Made by a program: the position numbers and the translations under genes. Below are positions 58,704-64,000 of a DNA stretch of 64,000 bases, piece after piece. Position 1 is the stretch's first letter; each line of letters starts with the position of its first letter. This DNA is from CS2-K091 sp035527155 (GTDB lineage: Bacteria > Planctomycetota > Phycisphaerae > Sedimentisphaerales > Anaerobacaceae): assembly GCA_035527155.1 (NCBI GenBank), contig DATLBB010000074.1, positions 1 through 64,000 on the forward strand, read 5' to 3'. The notes below the pieces were generated by a model. The model searched no databases. It saw only the letters and a program-made list of their open reading frames with translations, and had not been told where the DNA came from.

Positions 58704-61571
58704 ATGGGTCGAAATACAAAATTAAAGCGTTCGCACCGCCAAAAGAAGAAAAAGAAGAAACAAATGATGAGACAGTCCCCCAGCTCCAGGAGAGGCTGTT
58801 TAGATAATGACGAAGTGCAATTTACCATTTCCAAAGACGGTCAGATACACGTTAGAGCATCTGAAGGCAAACTGCCGAAATTTTTAGTCAAAGCGCAGGA
58901 TGCCGTGAAGTCCGGTCGAATCGAAGAAGCTCGCGCTCTTATCACTGATGACAATATCGAAATTGTTCGTAAGATGATAAAGAAGGACCCCTCAAACATC
59001 GGTGCAATGTATATGCTTCCAGTGATTTTAGTTGCTCTCAGAAAGTTTAAAAAGGCAGAGGAATGGTACGAGAATATTCTAAAAATTAAGCCGAATTGGG
59101 CCGTGTATAATGAGCTGGCAAATATCAACCGAAAGAAACAGCAATATGCAAAGGAATTGGAATATCGCCAGAAAGCCCTCGAGGAAAATCCTGATAGCGG
59201 TATTTTGCTCAATAACTATGGAATGCACCTGCTCCGAATAGGTCGTACCGAAGAGGCCAAAGAAATATTGATAAAAGCAGTCGAAAAAACCGCTTTCAAC
59301 CCCCTAGTTCATTCTAATCTGATATTGTATATGCATTACCTGCCGGAAATAAACCGCAGCGAGCTTTTTGAAGAGCACAAGCACTGGGCCCGGGTTCAGG
59401 CTCCTGTAACTTTGGCAAGAACATCTCACGACAATGTCCCCGACCCCGACCGCCGGCTTCAAATCGGTTACATCTCACCTGATTTTAATTCACATCCGGT
59501 CCCACATTTCTTTGAAATACTACTCGACGAGCAGAATCACCAGGGGATAGAGATCTTTGGATATAGCAACGTTGACTACCCTGACGCAGTTACCGAACGT
59601 CTAAAATCAAAGCTCGACCACTTCCGAAACATCTGGGGTGTTGACGACCAGAAGGTCGTCGATATGATTCAAAAGGACAAAATCGATATTTTGGTGGACC
59701 TTGCCGGCCACACGGGCAACAATCGTCTGCCTGTGCTGGCACACAAGCCGGCTCCAATCCAGGTTACTTACCTCGGATTTCCCGATACGACCGGAATGGA
59801 GCAGGTCGATTATCGTTTTACAGACGAATTGGCCGACCCGCCTGAATCACAAAAATTTCACACTGAGGAACTTATCTATCTACCGGATGGCTTTCTCTGC
59901 TACAAACCTGTCGATTTTGCACCGCCGGTAGGACCTCTACCGGCACTCAAGAATGGTTATATCACCTTCGGCTCTTTTAATAATAACTGTAAGATAAACC
60001 CGCTTATTATAGCAATCTGGGCTGAAGTTCTAAAAGTAAATGAAAATTCCCGCTTTATAATCAAGTTCAGAGGTGGACAAGACAAAATGCTGCAGAATCA
60101 TTATTACAGCGAGTTCGAAAAGCTTGGTATCGACTCTGATAGGATAGAAATCCATGGCGGAAAAAAGCCTGTTGAACATCTGAATATGTACAACCAGATT
60201 GACATTGCCCTGGATACCTATCCTTACAATGGTACGACAACAACTTTCGAGGCCTTATGGATGGGCGTACCCCTAATCTCGCTGGTCGGGCAGCATCACA
60301 TGTCCAGAGTCGGGTTGACGATATTGACCCGTTTTGGTATGGGGTTCCTGGCGACCTCGACGCCTCAGGAGTATGTTATCAGGGCCACTGCGCTTGCAGC
60401 GAAACGAGAGACCCTTGCAGAAATGCGCGCTATAATGCGAAGGACAATAGCCGGCGCTTCATTGTGCAATACAAACAGGTTCGTTAGAAATGTGGAAGCT
60501 GCCTATCGAGAAATGTGGCACCGATGGTGTCGAGGCCGCGGCGTTGAGGTTGCTGCTAAGCAAGTTACTTCGGATGACCAAAGCGGCAGTGCCGATGCAG
60601 AAATCCATTCTGTAACCTCCGTTGAGCCGGCCCCTGAACAGTTGGAGCAGAGGACACCGAGAAACTCATTAGAAAAGCCCCCTGTCCGTATCTTTCACAA
60701 CCTTGCCCGCGCTGGGGGAACACTTGTCTGCAAGTGCCTGGGCTGTATGAACAACATAGTACTTTTGAGCGAAATTCATCCACTCGGCAGCGCATACTTC
60801 AATCCTGTAACGCAGGCCCACAAGTGGCACAATCTTCTGACGACGGAGGATATCCACACCCTCAGCGAGAAGAAAAACGTCGATTTCGTTGAAGCTATCA
60901 GCCTCATTGAGAGCCGCTGCGCCGAGACCGGACGGAGCCTCGTAATTCGCGACTGGGGACATCTTGACTTTATAGCCGTGCCCTTCCTCAAGCAGCCGGG
61001 ATATAAAATGATGTTGGCCGATGCGATTAAACCTGCTTTTGAAGTCCTACAGCTCGCACTCGTGCGGCATCCCCTGGACCAGTGGCTCAGCTTGAGCAAG
61101 CTTGCGCTTATGCACGGGAAATTAACCGTTGAGATGTTCTTGCGGGGATACCTGAGGTTTGCCGAACACAGCGCCAGGATTGGGTTTGCCCGTTACGAAG
61201 ACTTTACTTCCGAGCCTGCCTGGCAGATGAAAATCATTTGTGAAAAACTGCAGCTTGATTTCGATGAGGACTTTATCAATAAATGGTACGATTATGAAAA
61301 AATCACCGGCGATACAGGGAAACAATCCCGCGGCGCAAAACTTGGTCTGATTCAACCGCTTCCACGGCTGCCGGTGCCGCCGGAGCTTCTAAAACATTTC
61401 CACAAAAACGACGACTACTGGCAGGCGATAGAACTGCTTGGTTATCCGGACGCCGAACAAGGCATATCCTCTGCCCCACACACAACGATTTCAATAAGTG
61501 CACCGGCAGTCAGCTCTGCCGAGAAGACAGCGGATAGGAACTCTCCGAGGAACAAAAGCAGCACCTTATGA
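58704..61571 (+). CDS. TPR / O-GlcNAc transferase / sulfotransferase-like fusion
   Basis: The 955-residue protein has a basic N-terminus, TPR repeats (about 80-215), an O-GlcNAc transferase SPINDLY-type catalytic region (251-612: LQIGYISPDFNSHPVPHFFE, DILVDLAGHTGNNRLPVLAH, PAPIQVTYLGFPDTTGMEQV, NQIDIALDTYPYNGTTTTFE), then a sulfotransferase-like domain (659-920) with a PSB-like RAGGTLVCKCLG and a 3-prime-PB-like LVRHPLDQWLSLSKLA. The order OGT then sulfotransferase is unusual. It is adjacent to fliK and probably modifies flagellin or other surface protein; the substrate is inferred. ATG has AAGG at 8 bp. Confidence 0.82.
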   Translation: MGRNTKLKRSHRQKKKKKKQMMRQSPSSRRGCLDNDEVQFTISKDGQIHVRASEGKLPKFLVKAQDAVKSGRIEEARALITDDNIEIVRKMIKKDPSNIGAMYMLPVILVALRKFKKAEEWYENILKIKPNWAVYNELANINRKKQQYAKELEYRQKALEENPDSGILLNNYGMHLLRIGRTEEAKEILIKAVEKTAFNPLVHSNLILYMHYLPEINRSELFEEHKHWARVQAPVTLARTSHDNVPDPDRRLQIGYISPDFNSHPVPHFFEILLDEQNHQGIEIFGYSNVDYPDAVTERLKSKLDHFRNIWGVDDQKVVDMIQKDKIDILVDLAGHTGNNRLPVLAHKPAPIQVTYLGFPDTTGMEQVDYRFTDELADPPESQKFHTEELIYLPDGFLCYKPVDFAPPVGPLPALKNGYITFGSFNNNCKINPLIIAIWAEVLKVNENSRFIIKFRGGQDKMLQNHYYSEFEKLGIDSDRIEIHGGKKPVEHLNMYNQIDIALDTYPYNGTTTTFEALWMGVPLISLVGQHHMSRVGLTILTRFGMGFLATSTPQEYVIRATALAAKRETLAEMRAIMRRTIAGASLCNTNRFVRNVEAAYREMWHRWCRGRGVEVAAKQVTSDDQSGSADAEIHSVTSVEPAPEQLEQRTPRNSLEKPPVRIFHNLARAGGTLVCKCLGCMNNIVLLSEIHPLGSAYFNPVTQAHKWHNLLTTEDIHTLSEKKNVDFVEAISLIESRCAETGRSLVIRDWGHLDFIAVPFLKQPGYKMMLADAIKPAFEVLQLALVRHPLDQWLSLSKLALMHGKLTVEMFLRGYLRFAEHSARIGFARYEDFTSEPAWQMKIICEKLQLDFDEDFINKWYDYEKITGDTGKQSRGAKLGLIQPLPRLPVPPELLKHFHKNDDYWQAIELLGYPDAEQGISSAPHTTISISAPAVSSAEKTADRNSPRNKSSTL

Positions 61572-61615
61572 ACGAAACCGACGACTGGCTGGAAAGACAC
61601 GGCTTCAAACTGTGA
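61538..61615 (+). pseudogene. Tail remnant of a duplicated gene after the fusion gene
   Basis: In a frame different from the preceding gene, GAACTCTCC onward reads ELSEEQKQHLMNETDDWLER and HGFKL then stop. The ending and following bases (ctgtgaattcaaaatgag) match 62661-62691. It looks like the C-terminal end of a lost or frame-shifted gene. Confidence 0.5.
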
Positions 61616-61702
61616 ATTCAAAATGAGCAAAACCAGTATTCAATTATCCTATAAAACCTGCTGAAAGGAACATAAAAACAACGAAAAAGAAAGACAAAAA
61701 CT

Positions 61703-62575
61703 ATGGATACAAGACAAAAGTTAAGGCAAATAATGAAAGATAACTTCGCCTATAAAAATGTAGTTGACAAGTATAAGGAAACTTTCGAGATGGATATCAA
61801 GAAATTGATAGGCCAGACTGATCCCGACGTTGAAGGCTTCAAAGATTACGAAGAACAACGTGACTTATCGGTGAAATTTGCGTGGGGGCATAACCATGAC
61901 TTTGGCAACTTTGCCCTCGAAGGCAAAATGGCTGACAGACATATCGAAATCATTGCTGATTTTATAGACAACTTCGCCCTTCCGTACGATTTAAGCGGAA
62001 AGAAAGTCCTTGATGTCGGAGTATGGACGGGCGGTACGAGTCTGATTCTTTCTGCATTAGGCGCAGAGGTCACAGCTCTGGAAGAAGTGGTAAAGTACTC
62101 AAATACGGTCAATTATCTTGCCTCTGCTTTTGGGATCTCAAATTTGGAATGCAAACCTCATTCCTTGTATGAACTGGATGTTAGTGACGCTTATGACTTT
62201 GTCATATATTCGGGAGTAATATATCACGTCTCAGACCCCATATTATCACTGCGTGTCTTGTTCAACTCTCTGAAGGATAACGGACGGATATTTGTTGAGA
62301 CTTACGGTATGCCAGGCAATAGTGAAAAAGTACCAGTTTTACTGTTTCTCGGACCACAGTTCATAACAAAAGGCTCCAAAAAGGATTTGACTCGGAGTGG
62401 ATGGAATTACTTTGTTCCATCTCCTGTCGTACTGTACCTGTGGGTGGCCACCGTTGGCTTTGATGATATAACGGTCGGTAATCTCGATTCTTTCAAGCGA
62501 ATCAAGTGCGCTGCCACTCGACATCAGCATAAGGATATGTTGCGAGCAGGATTGTCTCGACCTAACATCCGATAA
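61703..62575 (+). CDS. SAM-dependent methyltransferase
   Basis: The 290-residue protein has Rossmann motif I (KKVLDVGVWTGGTSLILSAL) with EVTALEEVVKYS, a post-motif AYDFVIYSGVIYHVSDPILS and LKDNGRIFVETYGMPGN, resembling CmoB-type methyltransferases. In another frame the region just after its stop reads LDLTSDNFTADQQPLYFVEM and onward to DCLLRHGCEL, so the C-terminus may have been changed by a frameshift. It might methylate the glycans made by its neighbours. The ATG has only a weak AGAAAG upstream. Confidence 0.75.
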   Translation: MDTRQKLRQIMKDNFAYKNVVDKYKETFEMDIKKLIGQTDPDVEGFKDYEEQRDLSVKFAWGHNHDFGNFALEGKMADRHIEIIADFIDNFALPYDLSGKKVLDVGVWTGGTSLILSALGAEVTALEEVVKYSNTVNYLASAFGISNLECKPHSLYELDVSDAYDFVIYSGVIYHVSDPILSLRVLFNSLKDNGRIFVETYGMPGNSEKVPVLLFLGPQFITKGSKKDLTRSGWNYFVPSPVVLYLWVATVGFDDITVGNLDSFKRIKCAATRHQHKDMLRAGLSRPNIR

Positions 62576-62815
62576 TTTCACAGCGGACCAACAACCGCTT
62601 TATTTTGTCGAGATGGAAAAACTCATCCCTGACATCGACCACACCGCCGACTGCCTCCTAAGACACGGCTGCGAACTGTGAATTCAAAATGACAGGCCGG
62701 ATTGACGGCGACGTTGAAGGCTTCAAAGATTACGAAAAAGAACGCGACCAACCGGAGGAATTTACCCGGGGGCATAACCATAACTTTGGCGCCTTTGCCC
62801 TCGAAGGGGAAACGG
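62576..62815 (+). pseudogene. Remnant: gene tail plus truncated methyltransferase copy
   Basis: A tail reading LIPDIDHTADCLLRHGCEL stops at 62681. From 62690 on the DNA matches the methyltransferase gene at about 61811-61925 (VEGFKDYEKERDQPEEF, GHNHNFGAFALEGE compared with VEGFKDYEEQRDLSVKF, GHNHDFGNFALEGK) and then breaks off at the 3-prime end of the glycosyltransferase gene. It is a partial duplicate. Confidence 0.7.
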
Positions 62816-62829
62816 GAGCGCACGAGAAA

Positions 62830-63888
62830 TCACCGATGAAGCTTTCTTTTCTTCCATTTCCGACGGGCGGTCTCAATGGAGCGCAGGAAAGCCTCTTTGA
62901 AACCGGTCATTGAGAAACGCTCTATAGCGGTCTTTCGGGCCTCTTTGCCCATCATTGTCGCCAAAATCCTGTCTTCGAGCAACATACCGGCATATTTGCG
63001 CAATTCAGCAGGGTCGTCGCTGAGGAAACCACTTATGCCGTGTTTGATAGGCGAAGTGGGATGCCGGTTGCCTAAAACGGGCATCCCCGCAGCCATCGCC
63101 TCTACTGTGGCCATATTGTATCCGTCTTCAAGCTCCGGATTAGCAGTATGGATGTAAAATCGATGAGACTGCAATGTCCTTTTCAGATGGTCCCAACTAT
63201 TAGCAGCTCTAACACCTCGCATATCCGGATTGTGCCCGACTATCCGTACCGGTATCCCATCAAATGCCTTTTCGTGAAGGTCCCATAATAAATACTGTTT
63301 GCGTATCTGAATAAAATTGGAAATGCGAAGACCGCTGGCTATCTCCCCGGAATACGGCAGATAATCGTCCGGGTCACTCCCAACGGGCACGATGTCCTCG
63401 GTAAAACCCCACAATTTGCCCTTCAACATAGAGACAGCCACTACATGGCCGCCGACTAATTTCAGGTATTTATGCAGCGTCTCTTTCAGAGTTTGCGGTG
63501 CATCATCAGAACCTTCTTCCATCGCGCATCCCTCGAGCGTGGAGTGAACGACCATAAGCCGGGGCTCGGGTCTGTGTTTAATATCAAGCAAGTCAGTTGT
63601 GCTGTGGGTTATGATACAATAGTAGCTCGTTTGTGACTGCTGCGCTTCCTGTAAAGTGATTAACCGTGAATTGGGCGGCACCGGCCTCATCTGCTCATCC
63701 CAGGTTGGTTTGTATCGGCCTTTAAGCCCTACGATTATATCGAGGTCATATCCCAAAACCCTGAGCTGATATACCCATGCCTCATAACAATTAAATACAA
63801 GCAGCGTCCGCCGAGAGGCGTCCTCCCGAGAGGGACACCCCTTGGTGCTTTCGGGACTTTTTTGAGTTTGTGTTTCCTGTTTCCGCAT
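62830..63888 (-). CDS. Glycosyltransferase, GT-B fold
   Basis: The 352-residue protein has a C-terminal donor site pattern ELEDGYNMATVEAMAAGMPV with LGNRHPTSPIKHGISGFLSD, and an IVGHNPDMRGVRAANSWDHL segment. The N-terminal 30 residues (QKSPESTKGCPSREDASRRT) come from palindromic repeat DNA (63811-63844). Its role, perhaps in surface or flagellar glycan synthesis, is inferred from neighbours. It converges on the truncated methyltransferase copy. Confidence 0.8.
   Translation of the reverse strand: MRKQETQTQKSPESTKGCPSREDASRRTLLVFNCYEAWVYQLRVLGYDLDIIVGLKGRYKPTWDEQMRPVPPNSRLITLQEAQQSQTSYYCIITHSTTDLLDIKHRPEPRLMVVHSTLEGCAMEEGSDDAPQTLKETLHKYLKLVGGHVVAVSMLKGKLWGFTEDIVPVGSDPDDYLPYSGEIASGLRISNFIQIRKQYLLWDLHEKAFDGIPVRIVGHNPDMRGVRAANSWDHLKRTLQSHRFYIHTANPELEDGYNMATVEAMAAGMPVLGNRHPTSPIKHGISGFLSDDPAELRKYAGMLLEDRILATMMGKEARKTAIERFSMTGFKEAFLRSIETARRKWKKRKLHR
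63811..63844. repeat. Repeat element in the glycosyltransferase start
   Basis: ccgagaggcgtcctcccgag and agggacaccccttg; the second half is a two-mismatch version of the flgI/flgJ element on the other strand. Confidence 0.65.
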
Positions 63889-63899
63889 ATATTGCCTGG

Positions 63900-63928
63900 A
63901 CTATACCTGCTTGGAGCGGTCTGAGCAA
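63900..63928 (-). promoter_or_regulatory. Candidate sigma-70 promoter of the glycosyltransferase gene
   Basis: Minus strand TTGCTC, 17 bases, TATAGT. It is very near the start codon, so the leader would be short. Confidence 0.35.
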
Positions 63929-64000
63929 GAATTATCCTTAATTGTTGTCAAAAGCGGTGTATAAATAAGGAAGTATTTACGTCCGGTAAAACTATAAAAT

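Overview
The window is a near-complete flagellar assembly and motility locus. It carries the rod, hook, ring, export, motor and cap genes together with their own regulators. A GLUG-repeat exported protein whose modules open with NDPYLI-type segments, pervasive short palindromic repeats, two MotB proteins beside a MotE-like partner and a sigma-54/sigma-28 hierarchy all suggest a planctomycete, probably of the Phycisphaerae/Sedimentisphaerales type. This placement is inferred from gene content; there is no rRNA or marker gene to prove it.

Layout. Positions 1-8.3 kb hold accessory genes: a CheX-like/CBS fusion, a small anchored coiled-coil protein, a stand-alone CBS protein, a large GLUG-repeat surface protein, a zinc ribbon, a small ORF and an HPP membrane protein. 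From 21.8 kb down to 8.4 kb, a long minus-strand operon runs from a sigma-54 promoter: a membrane TPR protein, an exported TPR protein, an NtrC-type activator, fliL, fliM, fliN, flhA, a small membrane protein, fliA, four small or lipoprotein genes, and a FlgM-like gene with its own sigma-28 promoter. A second NtrC-type activator (22.2-23.7 kb) is followed by the divergent plus-strand operon flgD, flgE, a PilZ-type gene, flgF, flgG, flgA, flgH, flgI, flgJ, flgN, flgK, flgL (24.3-36.7 kb). A glycosyltransferase, a TPR protein, a FliT/FlgN-like chaperone and fliD follow (37.0-42.2 kb). Reading the other way are fliO, fliP, fliQ, fliR, flhB (45.8-42.2 kb) and flgB, flgC, fliE, fliF, two tandem fliG genes, fliH, fliI, fliJ, a motE-like gene, motA and two motB genes (56.4-46.1 kb). 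The end of the window reads fliK, an O-GlcNAc-transferase/sulfotransferase fusion, a methyltransferase and, on the other strand, a glycosyltransferase.

Regulation can be read from the sequence. Six sites match the -24/-12 sigma-54 consensus (GGCA(C/T)-N5-TTGC core) and stand before the structural operons; the two NtrC-family activators are the obvious drivers. Sites resembling sigma-28 promoters precede the FlgM-like gene, fliD and the CheX/CBS gene, and FliA itself is encoded here. No flagellin, fliS, flhF, flhG, csrA or fliW gene was seen in the window.

The most unusual feature is the number of small palindromic repeats. They occur between genes and also in frame inside genes (fliG2, fliA, the NtrC activator, flgI, flgJ, the PilZ gene, fliO, motB, glycosyltransferases). 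Sometimes the same element is read in different frames. The second fliG copy carries several. Other notable points are the OGT-sulfotransferase fusion, modules shared among FlgE, FlgL and FliD, a divergent FlgE N-terminus, and a duplicated, truncated methyltransferase fragment at the right end.
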